Shown here: piece by piece, positions 26,230 through 35,656 of the stretch | Layout: each line of letters starts with the position of its first letter | How positions within the stretch are numbered: the stretch's first letter is position 1 | From: JAVBMJ01 sp031551275 | GTDB taxonomy: Bacteria; Bacteroidota; Bacteroidia; Bacteroidales; Rikenellaceae | Assembly (NCBI GenBank): GCA_031551275.1 | Contig: JAVBNX010000003.1 | Coordinates: 1 to 64,000 of the forward strand | Direction of reading: 5' to 3' | Length of the DNA stretch: 64,000 nucleotides | Translations under genes and position numbers: made by a program | Notes under the pieces: model-generated | What the model was told of the DNA's origin: nothing | Databases searched by the model: none | Seen by the model: only the letters and a program-made list of their open reading frames with translations

Positions 26230-26372
26230 TTCACATATCGCAGGCCATATTTTTCACATCCTCCGCCCTTTCAATCCTCACATACGTTCAGTATGCTCCG
26301 GTTGAAAGACCGAACGATGCAAAAAATCTGACCTACGCTATGCACAGCGCGCTTCCGGGAGCAGTCCGAACT
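26230..26372 (-). repeat. Dispersed repeat, short copy C
   Basis: About 145 bp that align with the first part of copies A and B (from the outer edge to the CGCACAGCGCGC-like block), in the same relation to the preceding gene: it begins right after the stop of the ABC ATPase at 26228. The rest of the long repeat is absent. It fills the whole 158-nt gap between this gene and the DUF2400 gene. Confidence 0.75.
26268..26308 (-). other. Conserved hairpin of the repeat, copy C
   Basis: Outer stem CTTTCAA/TTGAAAG (perfect), internal loop CCGGAG against TGAGGA, inner stem CATAC/GTATG, loop TGAAC on the minus strand. Compared with copies A and B the inner stem has a G-C to A-T change with pairing kept. 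Confidence 0.75.
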
Positions 26373-26386
26373 GCACGCATTTACTT

Positions 26387-27142
26387 ATGAAAGATACCTT
26401 AGAACGGCTGTACGACAAATACAACCGGGGAGAGTTTATCCAGGGCGATCCGATCAGCGTGCCGCACGGGTTCGCGGGGCGGGAGGACAAGGAGATCAGC
26501 GGGTTCCTGGCGGCGACCATCGCCTGGGGCAACCGCCATGTCATCGTGCGCAACGCGCAGAGGATGATGAATTTGATGGACAACGCGCCTTACCAGTTCG
26601 TTTCGCAGGCCGACGAGGGGGACATGCGGCAACTGGAGGGCTTTGTGCACCGGACTTTCAACTCCACGGACCTGGCGGCGTTCGTCCGCCTTTTGCGGGA
26701 GTTTTACCGCGTGCACGGCGGCATCGGGGCGTTTTTCGAGGGGCGGTACGCCGTAACGGGGGATCTGCGCGTCGTGCTCTCGCAGTTCAGGGCGGCGTTT
26801 TTCGGGGCGGAGCATCCCGGCCGGTGCGAGAAACACCTCTCCTCGATCGACAAGGGGGCGAGTTGCAAGCGGCTGAATATGTACCTGCGGTGGATGGTGC
26901 GGAAGGACGACCGGGGCGTCGACTTCGGGCTGTGGGAGCGGATCCCCGCCAGCGCGCTCTACCTGCCCCTGGATGTGCACAGCGGGAACACGGCGCGGGA
27001 GCTGGGGCTGCTGGAGCGGACGTCCAACGACTGGCGGGCGGTGGAAGAGGTAACCGGAAAGTTGCGGGAATTCGATCCGGCAGACCCGGTCAGGTATGAT
27101 TTTGCGCTGTTCGGGGTGGGCATTGACAAAGGAGTAAAGTAA
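26387..27142 (+). CDS. TIGR02757/DUF2400 family protein
   Basis: 251 residues, no signal peptide. The sequence (LYDKYNRGEFIQGDPISVPHGF, LAATIAWGNRHVIVRNAQRMM, KRLNMYLRWMVRKDDRGVDFGLW, YLPLDVHSGNTARELGLL) is that of the TIGR02757 family, widespread in Bacteroidetes and related in fold to helix-hairpin-helix DNA glycosylases. Function is not established. No -7 box is obvious; the gene may read through from the ATPase upstream, or its promoter may lie in repeat C. Confidence 0.9.
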   Translation: MKDTLERLYDKYNRGEFIQGDPISVPHGFAGREDKEISGFLAATIAWGNRHVIVRNAQRMMNLMDNAPYQFVSQADEGDMRQLEGFVHRTFNSTDLAAFVRLLREFYRVHGGIGAFFEGRYAVTGDLRVVLSQFRAAFFGAEHPGRCEKHLSSIDKGASCKRLNMYLRWMVRKDDRGVDFGLWERIPASALYLPLDVHSGNTARELGLLERTSNDWRAVEEVTGKLREFDPADPVRYDFALFGVGIDKGVK

Positions 27143-27321
27143 GATACACTTGCAGATAATCGACCCGGTTTACGGGAGATTTTATTCAGTTTGCTCCGAC
27201 TTCTCCCCGGCTCAAACGGATGATATGCTTTTGCTTTTTGCGCTTATTTATCATTATCATACACAAATGGGTAACCAATGCATCCGGCGTTATAAAGTTT
27301 TGCTTTCGTTATTCAAATAAT

Positions 27322-27329
27322 TACCTTTG
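27322..27329 (+). promoter_or_regulatory. -7 promoter element of the TerB-ABC gene
   Basis: TACCTTTG, 38 nt before the ATG at 27368. The 225-nt gap upstream is AT-rich and holds nothing else I can recognise. Confidence 0.75.
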
Positions 27330-27367
27330 TACCAGGTTAACTACACGCGACTCCGGCACGATTAATC

Positions 27368-30307
27368 ATGAACGATATCATACTGACCGCTCTGATTAAT
27401 TTATTCGCCCTCTGCGGCGCTTTGGCCAGGATCGACCGGGCACACTCCGAGCGGCTGTTGAAGACATACCTGACCCGATTCTTCGGAATACGGTCGTATG
27501 AAAATTACCTGGAATTATACAGCCAGTTGCGCGATGTGTATGAAGATACCAGTGCCGTCGATCAACTGGAAATAATCGGTCAGATATGCCGCAACCTGCA
27601 AAAGAAGGTCCTCTACGAAGATCAGGCCCTGATGTTGCTGCGGCTCATGGAGTTTACCAACACCAATCGTGACGGATTCGATGCGATCGTCCCGGTGCTG
27701 AAAAACATCGCTTCGGCCTTCAATATTCCCGACGAATTGTATCGGGATTTCCAGGCATTCGTAACAGACACCCCATCCCCGAATGTAATCATCCTCTCTG
27801 AGGAAGAGAATTCCATCCCCGGACTGACCGGACATCTGCGCATACTGCAGATCAAATCATTCAACAAGGTCTTGTTTACTTATGACGGACAAGACCTCTG
27901 CATGAACGACGTCCCTGTGGTTGCGGGAACATTCAAGGTCTGGGAAAAGAGCAGTGTACTCAAAGGCCGGCGGATGGGCCCGCTCTACCTCTCCAATATC
28001 TTACATTTCCTGGAAAAAGACAAGTCGCCCGCGACCATCGAATTATGCGGAAGAAACGTGGATTTCCGATTCAGGAACAGTGAGAATGGGATTCATGACT
28101 TCTCATTTGAACTCCATAGCGGACAGTTGGTCGCCATCATGGGAGGGAGCGGAGTCGGCAAATCGACGCTTTTGGGCCTGCTGAACGGCAACATTACGCC
28201 ACAAACCGGCAGCATAGAGATCAATGGTTACCCGATCAACCATCACGCGGTTAAAAACCTCATAGGTTTTGTTCCCCAGGACGATCTTCTGATAGAGGAA
28301 CTGAGCGTCTACCGGAACCTGTACTACACAGCCAGGCTTTGTTTCGACGATATGCCGGAGAAAGAGATCGACTCCCGTATCAATACCGTATTAAGTGATT
28401 TGGGGTTGTCGCAGGTAAAAGAGCTGATCGTTGGCTCCCCACTGAATAAGACAATCAGCGGAGGGCAACGCAAGCGTCTGAACATCGCCCTCGAACTGAT
28501 CCGCGAGCCGGGCGTGTTGTTTCTTGACGAACCGACTTCCGGGCTCTCTTCCACCGATTCGGAGAAAGTGATCAACCTGCTCAAAGAACAAACATTCAAA
28601 GGCAGGCTGATCGTGGTCAATATCCATCAGCCATCGTCCGACATCTATAAACTGTTCGACCGGCTGTGGTTGCTCGACAAGGGGGGCTATCCGGTCTACG
28701 ACGGCAATCCGATCGAAGCCATCACGTATTTTAAATCGGCAGCCTTCTTTGCCGACGCTCAGATAAGCACCTGCGAATTGTGCGGTAATGTAAATCCGGA
28801 AATCGTGCTGAACATCATTGACGAGAAGATGGTGGACGACAACGGGGTGCTTACCGAAAAGCGCCGGGTATCACCCGCGGAGTGGAATCAGCTCTACAAA
28901 TCCTCACGAAAAGAACCCGGCGAATCGAAAGTCCTGGAGCTACTGGAAAACAAACAGCGGAGACCCTCGCTGATAAAGCAATTCTCCATCTTCCTGCAAC
29001 GGAATCTCAAGACCAAACTGGCAAACAGACAATATTTGCTTATCGCACTGATAGAGCCTCCCCTGCTCGCTCTGATCGTCGCACTTCTTACCCGCTACTC
29101 CGGGGAAGAGGGGTACAGCCTGATGTACAACAAAAACATGGTCACCTATATCTTTATGGCGGTGATCGTTGCCACTTTCCTGGGGATGAGCGTCAGCGCC
29201 GAAGAGATCATCAAAGACCGCGCGCTGTTGAAACGGGAACGGTTCCTCCGATTGAGCCGCGGGAGCTACCTCTGGTCCAAGATCGTATTTTTGTTCGGGC
29301 TATCGCTGTTGCAATCAGCACTGTTCACTGTGGTCGGCAACACCATTCTGGGCATTCACGATCTGTTTCTCTCGTGGTGGATCGTCTTGTTTTTCGCCGC
29401 TTTCCTTGCCAATCTGACCGGACTGTTCCTGTCGCAGACCCTCAGTTCGATTGTGTCGATATACATCTCCATCCCCTTGTTGTTGATTCCCCAGATCCTG
29501 CTTTGCGGATTGGTGGTGAAGTTCGACGATCTGAGCGCCGGGGCGGAAAACAACTTCGTCCCGATCGTCGGCGACATCATCCCTTCCCGTTGGGCCTTCG
29601 AGGCCCTGACGGTGGAGGAGTTTACCAACAACGCTTACAACCGGATGTTTTTCGACGCCGAAGCGGAAAAATTCACATACCAGTACCAGCGCGCCGGTTT
29701 CATCTATCAACTCGAAAGCAAGTGGGAAACGGCCCACGACAAATACCTGAAACAAGATCCCGGTTTCGACAAATATTTCGGATTGATCCGCTATAACCTG
29801 CCGCGCGTGGCCCGGATAAGCGGACTGCCCCCATTCGGGGAGTCGGAAACCATCCACGCGGCGTGTTACACCCCCGCGCTATACGAATCGCTGAGTAATT
29901 ATTTTGCAGCGGCCGATTCGATACTGGGCATAAAATCGGATAAGGCGACCTTCCTGCTGGACGACCTGGTTACCGGTTACAGGGTAAAGCACGGAGCGGA
30001 AAAGCTGAATGATCTGAAACGAAGAAGCCACAACCTGGATCTGGAGAAACTCGTTCTGAACACCACGACCGACAAGCTGTGCCTGATCCGGGGAGAAAAG
30101 ATCGTCCCGAACGTGGGCGCGGCTTATTTACGCCCGGAAAACCATTGCGGCCGGGCGGCATTTTACAGTCACGTGAAAATGATCGGCAATACCCCTGTCC
30201 CCACTTTTGTCTTCAACCTGGGCATCATGCTGCTCATGATGCTGGGCACCGGCATTTTGCTGTTTTTGGAGATCCCTTCGCGTTTTTTCAAAAAGAACGA
30301 AACATAA
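27368..30307 (+). CDS. TerB-like domain fused to an ABC ATPase and ABC-2 permease
   Basis: 979 residues. The first ~125 are helical and resemble TerB-like domains; a beta-rich, FHA-like linker (about 150-225) follows. ATPase: Walker A GGSGVGKST near 260, signature TISGGQRKRLN near 365, Walker B LFLDEPTSG near 385, H-loop NIHQPSS. The permease (about 540-970) has six membrane helices with a large extracytoplasmic loop between the fifth and sixth. ATPase before permease is the ABCG/White order. Exported substrate unknown. The coding sequence is clearly less GC-rich than the neighbours and uses more mixed third positions, so it may be acquired. It pairs with the lipoprotein downstream. Confidence 0.88.
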   Translation: MNDIILTALINLFALCGALARIDRAHSERLLKTYLTRFFGIRSYENYLELYSQLRDVYEDTSAVDQLEIIGQICRNLQKKVLYEDQALMLLRLMEFTNTNRDGFDAIVPVLKNIASAFNIPDELYRDFQAFVTDTPSPNVIILSEEENSIPGLTGHLRILQIKSFNKVLFTYDGQDLCMNDVPVVAGTFKVWEKSSVLKGRRMGPLYLSNILHFLEKDKSPATIELCGRNVDFRFRNSENGIHDFSFELHSGQLVAIMGGSGVGKSTLLGLLNGNITPQTGSIEINGYPINHHAVKNLIGFVPQDDLLIEELSVYRNLYYTARLCFDDMPEKEIDSRINTVLSDLGLSQVKELIVGSPLNKTISGGQRKRLNIALELIREPGVLFLDEPTSGLSSTDSEKVINLLKEQTFKGRLIVVNIHQPSSDIYKLFDRLWLLDKGGYPVYDGNPIEAITYFKSAAFFADAQISTCELCGNVNPEIVLNIIDEKMVDDNGVLTEKRRVSPAEWNQLYKSSRKEPGESKVLELLENKQRRPSLIKQFSIFLQRNLKTKLANRQYLLIALIEPPLLALIVALLTRYSGEEGYSLMYNKNMVTYIFMAVIVATFLGMSVSAEEIIKDRALLKRERFLRLSRGSYLWSKIVFLFGLSLLQSALFTVVGNTILGIHDLFLSWWIVLFFAAFLANLTGLFLSQTLSSIVSIYISIPLLLIPQILLCGLVVKFDDLSAGAENNFVPIVGDIIPSRWAFEALTVEEFTNNAYNRMFFDAEAEKFTYQYQRAGFIYQLESKWETAHDKYLKQDPGFDKYFGLIRYNLPRVARISGLPPFGESETIHAACYTPALYESLSNYFAAADSILGIKSDKATFLLDDLVTGYRVKHGAEKLNDLKRRSHNLDLEKLVLNTTTDKLCLIRGEKIVPNVGAAYLRPENHCGRAAFYSHVKMIGNTPVPTFVFNLGIMLLMMLGTGILLFLEIPSRFFKKNET

Positions 30308-30345
30308 AACAATAAACTCTTTTATTAATTTAATCTCTTCGGATC

Positions 30346-31167
30346 ATGAAAAAACTGGCTTTAATCATCAGCTGCGCAGCTATTGCATTGGCAATCACTT
30401 CCTGCGGAAACAGACGGGCGCAAAAGGCCCAGGCGGAGAAAGATCAACTCGATTCCCTGCTTTTATTGGAACTGACCACCCAGGTCGATTCGTTGATGGG
30501 CATATTGGTAAACCGGGAGTACACTCCTCAATTCTCGGCAAAAGGCATTGCGACCGGAGCGATAACCCTTACGGATAAAGAGAAGAAAGTAAAACCCGAC
30601 TACCTTCTCCCCGTATCCAGGGCGGACGAAATGCAGACCCTGATGCAAAAGAACGCCGGATTCATTATGTTTACCTTGGATCGCGCGGTCGCCAAACTCT
30701 ATGGAATGCCTACGGATGAATACGATGCAGTCATTGCCCGCCTGATGGCCGACATCAACCTGAAGGACGCCCCCATGAATATCGACTGGGGTTCTGAGAC
30801 CGCCTCGCAGGAGTTCGTTTCCCTCGGCATGGCCAAAATCAAAGAGGAATCTCAAAAAGGCACCCAAAAATACCTGGTAACACGCTTGGCCGCGATCGCC
30901 TTAGAAGACATGTACCTGTTCTGCAACAACCAGGAATTGTTCCTGACAAAAATGACGGACAAGGACGTGGCAGAGCTCACGTTCCGGCTCGCCCTTGTTG
31001 TCGACATAGTCGACCGCATTGCCGCTTATTATCCGGACATGGCTCCCCTCAAGGCCTGCATCGACATCCTCGCTCCGATCAATGCAACCGACGTCAACCA
31101 ACTCAAAGAACAAATCGCGAGTATCAAACCGCAAATCGAAGAGGCGAGAAACAACATGCTGAAATAA
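30346..31167 (+). CDS. Uncharacterised lipoprotein linked to the ABC exporter
   Basis: 273 residues with a lipobox (AITSC) and lipidated C20. The mature part is helical: an early region QAEKDQLDSLLLLELTTQVDSLM, a middle part with conserved-looking ITLTDKEKKVKPDYLLP, and a C-terminal coiled segment (NQLKEQIASIKPQIEEARNN). It starts 38 nt after the exporter gene without an intervening promoter or terminator, has the same lower GC content, and ends at a terminator, so the two form one operon. It could be an extracytoplasmic partner of the permease loop; that is inference. Confidence 0.8.
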   Translation: MKKLALIISCAAIALAITSCGNRRAQKAQAEKDQLDSLLLLELTTQVDSLMGILVNREYTPQFSAKGIATGAITLTDKEKKVKPDYLLPVSRADEMQTLMQKNAGFIMFTLDRAVAKLYGMPTDEYDAVIARLMADINLKDAPMNIDWGSETASQEFVSLGMAKIKEESQKGTQKYLVTRLAAIALEDMYLFCNNQELFLTKMTDKDVAELTFRLALVVDIVDRIAAYYPDMAPLKACIDILAPINATDVNQLKEQIASIKPQIEEARNNMLK

Positions 31168-31185
31168 CAAGCCCGCATTAATTTC

Positions 31186-31222
31186 AAACGCCAATCATTT
31201 TCAAATGAGATGATTGGCGTTT
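31186..31222 (+). terminator. Terminator of the ABC exporter operon
   Basis: 13-bp perfect arms AAACGCCAATCAT (31186-31198) and ATGATTGGCGTTT (31210-31222), followed by a T-rich tail. Confidence 0.9.
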
Positions 31223-31311
31223 TCAATTTTAGGGTAATGCGGTCAAAACAGACTGAAAGGTTCGAATTAGCCGGGCGACACGGACCATAACCGACTTTAG
31301 GCAAAAATCCT

Positions 31312-31319
31312 TACCTTTG
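31312..31319 (+). promoter_or_regulatory. -7 promoter element of GH25-nadB
   Basis: TACCTTTG, 9 nt before the ATG at 31329. Confidence 0.65.
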
Positions 31320-31328
31320 CGTTTGAAA

Positions 31329-31994
31329 ATGCAAAGGTTTTTCATCCTTTTTCTCCTGTTTTTGGCGGGTTGCTCGACCGAGCCCGCCGCGCCGGGCCGC
31401 AAGGTCTGGGGGATCGACGTGTCCAAGCACCAGCGGCGCATCGACTGGGGCAGCGTGATGGGCAACAACGCGCCCGATTTCGTCTTCCTCAAGGCGACGG
31501 AGGGGACGCTGATCGTCGACCCGACCTACGGCCACCATTGCAAACAGTTGGACGAGCGGGGGGTGCTGTACGGCGCGTACCACTTTTTCGGGCACAGGAC
31601 CCCGGGGAAGGAGCAGGCGCGCAACTTTATCAAGACGGCCAACCTCAAGCGGGGCAACCTGGTCCCGGTGCTCGACATCGAGAAGCACCGCTTTATGACC
31701 GACCCCAGGAAGTCGGCGCGCGAGGCCAGGGCGTTTTGCAGGGAGATCAGGCGGTATTACGGGGTGAACCCGATCATTTACTGCTCGACCAAATTTTATG
31801 AGGATTACCTCCGGGAGGACTTCCCGGAGAATAAATACGTGCTTTGGATCGCCGATTACCGGGGCGACCCCGACCACATCGGGTGGGATTTCTGGCAGCA
31901 CACCGACTCCCACAAGCTGACCGGTGTGAGCGGGAATGTGGACCGGAACCTGTTCAACGGCGATATCAAGAAACTTAAAAAACTGACGTTATGA
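31329..31994 (+). CDS. Glycoside hydrolase family 25 lysozyme, lipoprotein
   Basis: 221 residues. A TTG start four codons upstream would lie within the -7 box, so the ATG at 31329 is chosen. Lipobox LFLAGC with C15. GH25 motifs: WGIDVSKHQ (D30 in the active site) and the catalytic DIE pair D116/E118 in VPVLDIEKH, with FVFLKATEGT and WDFWQHT also conserved. It cleaves the muramic-acid-GlcNAc bond in peptidoglycan and is likely held in the envelope by its lipid. It overlaps nadB by 4 nt (ATGA). Confidence 0.92.
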   Translation: MQRFFILFLLFLAGCSTEPAAPGRKVWGIDVSKHQRRIDWGSVMGNNAPDFVFLKATEGTLIVDPTYGHHCKQLDERGVLYGAYHFFGHRTPGKEQARNFIKTANLKRGNLVPVLDIEKHRFMTDPRKSAREARAFCREIRRYYGVNPIIYCSTKFYEDYLREDFPENKYVLWIADYRGDPDHIGWDFWQHTDSHKLTGVSGNVDRNLFNGDIKKLKKLTL

Positions 31995-33541
31995 GGATCG
32001 AGTGCGATTATTTGGTAATCGGCAGCGGCATAGCCGGGCTGGCGTACGCGCTCAAGGTGGCCGAGCACGGCAAGGTGGTCGTGGCGACCAAAAAAGAGCT
32101 TTCCGACTCCAACACCAACTTCGCGCAGGGGGGCATCGCGGCGGTAACCTACTCGCCCGACACCTTCGAGAGCCACATCCAGGATACGATGGTGTGCGGC
32201 TCGAACCTCAACCGAAGGGATGCGGTCGAGATGGTCGTGCGCAAGGCCCCTGACCTGATCAAGACGCTGATCCAGTGGGGGACCAAGTTCGACAAGGCCC
32301 GGGACGGACGCTACGAGCTGGCGCGCGAGGGGGGCCACACCGAGCACAGGATCCTGCACCACAAGGACCTGACCGGGGCCGAGATCGAGCGGGCGCTGAT
32401 CACCAAGGTCAAGCAGCACCCCAACATCACGCTGTTGGAGTATCACTTCGCCGTGGACGTGATTACCCAGCACCACCTGGGCCAGATGGTGCGCAAGACG
32501 ACCAAAGACATCGCCTGCTACGGGGCCTACCTGATGGATCTGAAGCGCGGCGATATCATTACCGCGTTATCCAAAGTGACGGTCCTGGCCACGGGCGGCG
32601 TGGGCAACGTCTACAACACGACCACCAACCCGCCCATCGCCACGGGCGACGGGATCGCCATGGTCCACCGGGCCAAAGGGGCGGTCGAGAACATGGAGTT
32701 CATCCAGTTCCACCCCACCTCGCTGTACAACCCCGGTGTGAGGCCCTCGTTTTTGATCAGCGAGGCCATGCGCGGTTTCGGGGGGATACTAAAACTCAAA
32801 AACGGCAAGGAATTCATGCAAAAATACCACTCCATGGGGTCGCTGGCCCCGCGGGACGTGGTGGCGCGCGGAATCGATACCGAGATGAAGGTACGGGGCG
32901 AGGACTATGTCTACCTCGACATGACCCACCTCGACGCCGAAGAGGTAATGGCCCACTTCCCCAACATCTACCGCGAGTGCCTCTCGATCGGCATCGACCT
33001 GACCAAGGAGATGATCCCCGTGGTCCCGGCGGCCCACTACTGCTGCGGCGGGGTGCGGGTCGATTTGAACGGGGAGAGCTCGATCAACCGGTTGTACGTC
33101 TTGGGCGAGGCCTCCTCGACGGGCTTGCACGGCGCCAACCGATTGGCATCCAACTCGATGCTGGAAGCGGTGGTCTACGCCGACGCGGCAGCCATCCATT
33201 CGGTCGCTCGGGCCTCTGAATTTGGTTTGGAGCTGGGCGTCCCCGACTGGAACGACGAGGGAACGACCTCGCCGGAGGAGATGGTACTCATTACCCAGAA
33301 CAGCAAAGAGTTGCAACAGATCATGAGCAACTACGTCGGCATCGTCCGCAGCCGTCTCCGCCTGGAAAGGGCGCTGAAAAGATTGGAAATCATCTACCAG
33401 GAAACCGAAGAACTTTACGCAAAATCGACCCTCAGCCAACCCCTCTGCGAACTGCGCAACATGGTAGCGATCAGCTACCTGATCATCAAGCAGGCGCAGG
33501 CCTTGGGCCACAGCGTGGGGTTGCATTATATTGAAAATTAA
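31991..33541 (+). CDS. nadB: L-aspartate oxidase
   Basis: Flavoenzyme of de novo NAD synthesis: oxidises L-aspartate to iminoaspartate. 516 residues with the FAD dinucleotide motif IGSGIAGLAYALK at the N-terminus, the family segment TNFAQGGIAAV, the substrate-binding FHPTSLY, and ARDVVARGIDTEM. The C-terminal flavoprotein domain ends GLHYIEN. nadA and nadC are not nearby. It overlaps its neighbours on both sides (ATGA before, TAATG after). Confidence 0.95.
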   Translation: MRIECDYLVIGSGIAGLAYALKVAEHGKVVVATKKELSDSNTNFAQGGIAAVTYSPDTFESHIQDTMVCGSNLNRRDAVEMVVRKAPDLIKTLIQWGTKFDKARDGRYELAREGGHTEHRILHHKDLTGAEIERALITKVKQHPNITLLEYHFAVDVITQHHLGQMVRKTTKDIACYGAYLMDLKRGDIITALSKVTVLATGGVGNVYNTTTNPPIATGDGIAMVHRAKGAVENMEFIQFHPTSLYNPGVRPSFLISEAMRGFGGILKLKNGKEFMQKYHSMGSLAPRDVVARGIDTEMKVRGEDYVYLDMTHLDAEEVMAHFPNIYRECLSIGIDLTKEMIPVVPAAHYCCGGVRVDLNGESSINRLYVLGEASSTGLHGANRLASNSMLEAVVYADAAAIHSVARASEFGLELGVPDWNDEGTTSPEEMVLITQNSKELQQIMSNYVGIVRSRLRLERALKRLEIIYQETEELYAKSTLSQPLCELRNMVAISYLIIKQAQALGHSVGLHYIEN

Positions 33542-35118
33542 TGTCGTATAAGGAAGAAATTGCACGCCGGCGAACCTTCGCCATCATCGCCCACCCCGAC
33601 GCGGGGAAGACCACCCTGACCGAAAAGCTCCTGCTCTTCGGCGGGGCGATCCACGTGGCCGGGGCGGTCAAGTCGAACAAGATCAAGCGCGGGGCGACCT
33701 CCGACTTTATGGAGATCGAGCGCCAGCGGGGAATCTCGGTGGCGACCTCGGTAATGGGCTTCGAATACAAAGGGGTGAAGATCAATATTCTGGACACCCC
33801 CGGCCACGAAGACTTCGCGGAAGACACCTACCGCACCCTGACCGCCGTGGACAGCGCGATCATCGTGATCGACGGGGCCAAGGGGGTCGAGACCCAGACG
33901 CGCAAACTGATGGAGGTGTGCCGGATGCGCCATACGCCGGTCATGGTGTTCATCAACAAGATGGACCGTCCCTGCCTCGACCCGTTCGATTTGCTGGACG
34001 AGGTGGAAAAGGAGCTGAAGATCGCCGTGCGGCCCCTGGCCATGCCGATCAGCGACGGGCCCACCTTCAAGGGGGTGTACAACATCTATGAGCAGAACCT
34101 CTCGCTGTTCCTGAGCGACGAGCGGCAGACGGCCACGGCCGAGACGGTTGATATCGCGCTGGACGATCCGAAGATGGATGATTACATCGCGCCATTCGGT
34201 CCCAAGCTGAGGGAAAACCTCGAGTTGACCGAAGGGGTCTACGGGGAGCTCGACCGGGAGGCCTACCTGCGGGGCGAACTGGCCCCGGTGTTCTTCGGCA
34301 GTGCGGTAAATAACTTCGGGGTCAGGGAGTTACTGGAGTGCTTCATCAAGGTCTCGCCCGAACCGCGGCCCTCGCAGACTTTGCAGCGCGAGGTCGAGCC
34401 CTACGAAACAAAGATGACCGGCTTCGTGTTCAAGATCCACGCCAATATGGACCCCAACCACCGGGACCGGATCGCGTTCCTGAAGATCTGCTCCGGCGTT
34501 TTCGAGCGCGGCAAAGCCTATTTGCACGTGCCGAGCGGCAAGATGATGAAATTCCCCTCGCTGACGGCATTCCTGGCCGAGAAAAAGTCGATCGTCGACG
34601 AGGCCTACGCGGGCGATATAGTCGGCTTGCACGATACGGGCAACTTCAAGATCGGGGATTCGTTCACCGAGGGCGAAAAGCTCAAATTCACGGGCATACC
34701 CTCGTTCGCGCCCGAATTGTTCCGCTACATCGAGAACGCCGACCCGCAGAAATTCAAGCAGTTGAGCAAGGGCGTCGACCAGCTGATGGACGAAGGGGTG
34801 GCGCAACTATTCACCGGAAAGGCCAACGGGCGCAAGATCATCGGCACGGTCGGGGCGTTGCAGTTCGAGGTGATCCAGTACCGCCTGGAGCACGAATACG
34901 GCGCCAAATGCCGCTACGAGGCGGTCAACGTCTACAAGGCGTGCTGGTTCGAGTCGGACAACCTCGAGCAACTGGAGGATTTCAGGAAGCGCAAATGGAA
35001 CAACCTGGCCATCGACAAGCACGGCCGCGAGGTCTTCCTGGCCGATACTTCCTATGCCCTCTCGCAGTCGATCGAGCGGTTCGGGGACATCCGGTTCCAC
35101 TTTACCTCGGAGTTTTAG
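33541..35118 (+). CDS. prfC: Peptide chain release factor 3
   Basis: RF3 is a GTPase that removes RF1/RF2 from the ribosome after termination. 525 residues: G1 AHPDAGKTTL, G2 region RQRGISVATSV, G3 DTPGHEDF, G4 NKMDRP, then domains II and III (GTVGALQFEVIQYRLEHEYG). Typical length. The start shares one base with the nadB stop. Interestingly, prmC, which modifies the factors RF3 removes, is also in this window but not linked. Confidence 0.96.
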   Translation: MSYKEEIARRRTFAIIAHPDAGKTTLTEKLLLFGGAIHVAGAVKSNKIKRGATSDFMEIERQRGISVATSVMGFEYKGVKINILDTPGHEDFAEDTYRTLTAVDSAIIVIDGAKGVETQTRKLMEVCRMRHTPVMVFINKMDRPCLDPFDLLDEVEKELKIAVRPLAMPISDGPTFKGVYNIYEQNLSLFLSDERQTATAETVDIALDDPKMDDYIAPFGPKLRENLELTEGVYGELDREAYLRGELAPVFFGSAVNNFGVRELLECFIKVSPEPRPSQTLQREVEPYETKMTGFVFKIHANMDPNHRDRIAFLKICSGVFERGKAYLHVPSGKMMKFPSLTAFLAEKKSIVDEAYAGDIVGLHDTGNFKIGDSFTEGEKLKFTGIPSFAPELFRYIENADPQKFKQLSKGVDQLMDEGVAQLFTGKANGRKIIGTVGALQFEVIQYRLEHEYGAKCRYEAVNVYKACWFESDNLEQLEDFRKRKWNNLAIDKHGREVFLADTSYALSQSIERFGDIRFHFTSEF

Positions 35119-35129
35119 CCTCTTGGAAA

Positions 35130-35624
35130 ATGCCTGGCGAATTGACATACAGGGCTGTCGAGCAGCGGGATCTCGAGACCATTTGCGGTTTCCCGCAAAA
35201 CGCCCGGGAACTGTTCTATATGTTCCCCAAGGCGGAGTTTCCCCTTACCGTGGAGCAACTGGCCGCCGCCGTGGAGAGCCGTCTCGAGTCGACGGTCATC
35301 CTCAAAGGAGGGGAGATCGCCGGGTTCGCGAATATGTACGACGTGGTGGAGAACCGGTACTGCTCGATCGGGAATGTGATCATAAACCCCAAATTCCGCA
35401 GGCAGGGAATCGGGGAGTTCGTGATGCAGGTCATGGAGGGCATCGCGACGGGAAAATACAACGTCTCCGAACTCCGCCTGGTTTGCTTCAACGGCAACCC
35501 GGGAATTTTGCTGTACTCGAAATTAGGGTACCATCCTTATGGCATCAAACGATGGACCGATAAGGAGAACGAACCCGTTGCATTGATCGAGATGAAACGG
35601 ACAATAAAAAATCCGGAAGATTAA
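35130..35624 (+). CDS. GNAT-family N-acetyltransferase
   Basis: 164 residues from the ATG at 35130, 11 nt after prfC. GNAT fold: VGAFANMYDV-like strand (GEIAGFANMYDVVENRY), acetyl-CoA motif NPKFRRQGIGEFVM (RRQGIG is the pyrophosphate loop) and LRLVCFNGNPGILLYSKLGYHPYGI in motif B. The acceptor is unknown. It is the last gene of GH25-nadB-prfC-GNAT and ends in a shared terminator. Confidence 0.9.
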   Translation: MPGELTYRAVEQRDLETICGFPQNARELFYMFPKAEFPLTVEQLAAAVESRLESTVILKGGEIAGFANMYDVVENRYCSIGNVIINPKFRRQGIGEFVMQVMEGIATGKYNVSELRLVCFNGNPGILLYSKLGYHPYGIKRWTDKENEPVALIEMKRTIKNPED

Positions 35625-35643
35625 GACTTCCGGATTTTTTATT
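35603..35643. terminator. Bidirectional terminator between GNAT and sod genes
   Basis: 17-bp perfect arms (35603-35619 and 35627-35643) with A- and T-rich ends, between convergent genes; it overlaps the last codons of the GNAT gene. Confidence 0.93.
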
Positions 35644-35656
35644 TACCGACGGTCCG

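Noticed and set aside
31317..31328. TTG start four codons upstream of the GH25 gene
   Set aside because: It overlaps the -7 promoter box; the ATG at 31329 gives a normal lipoprotein signal.
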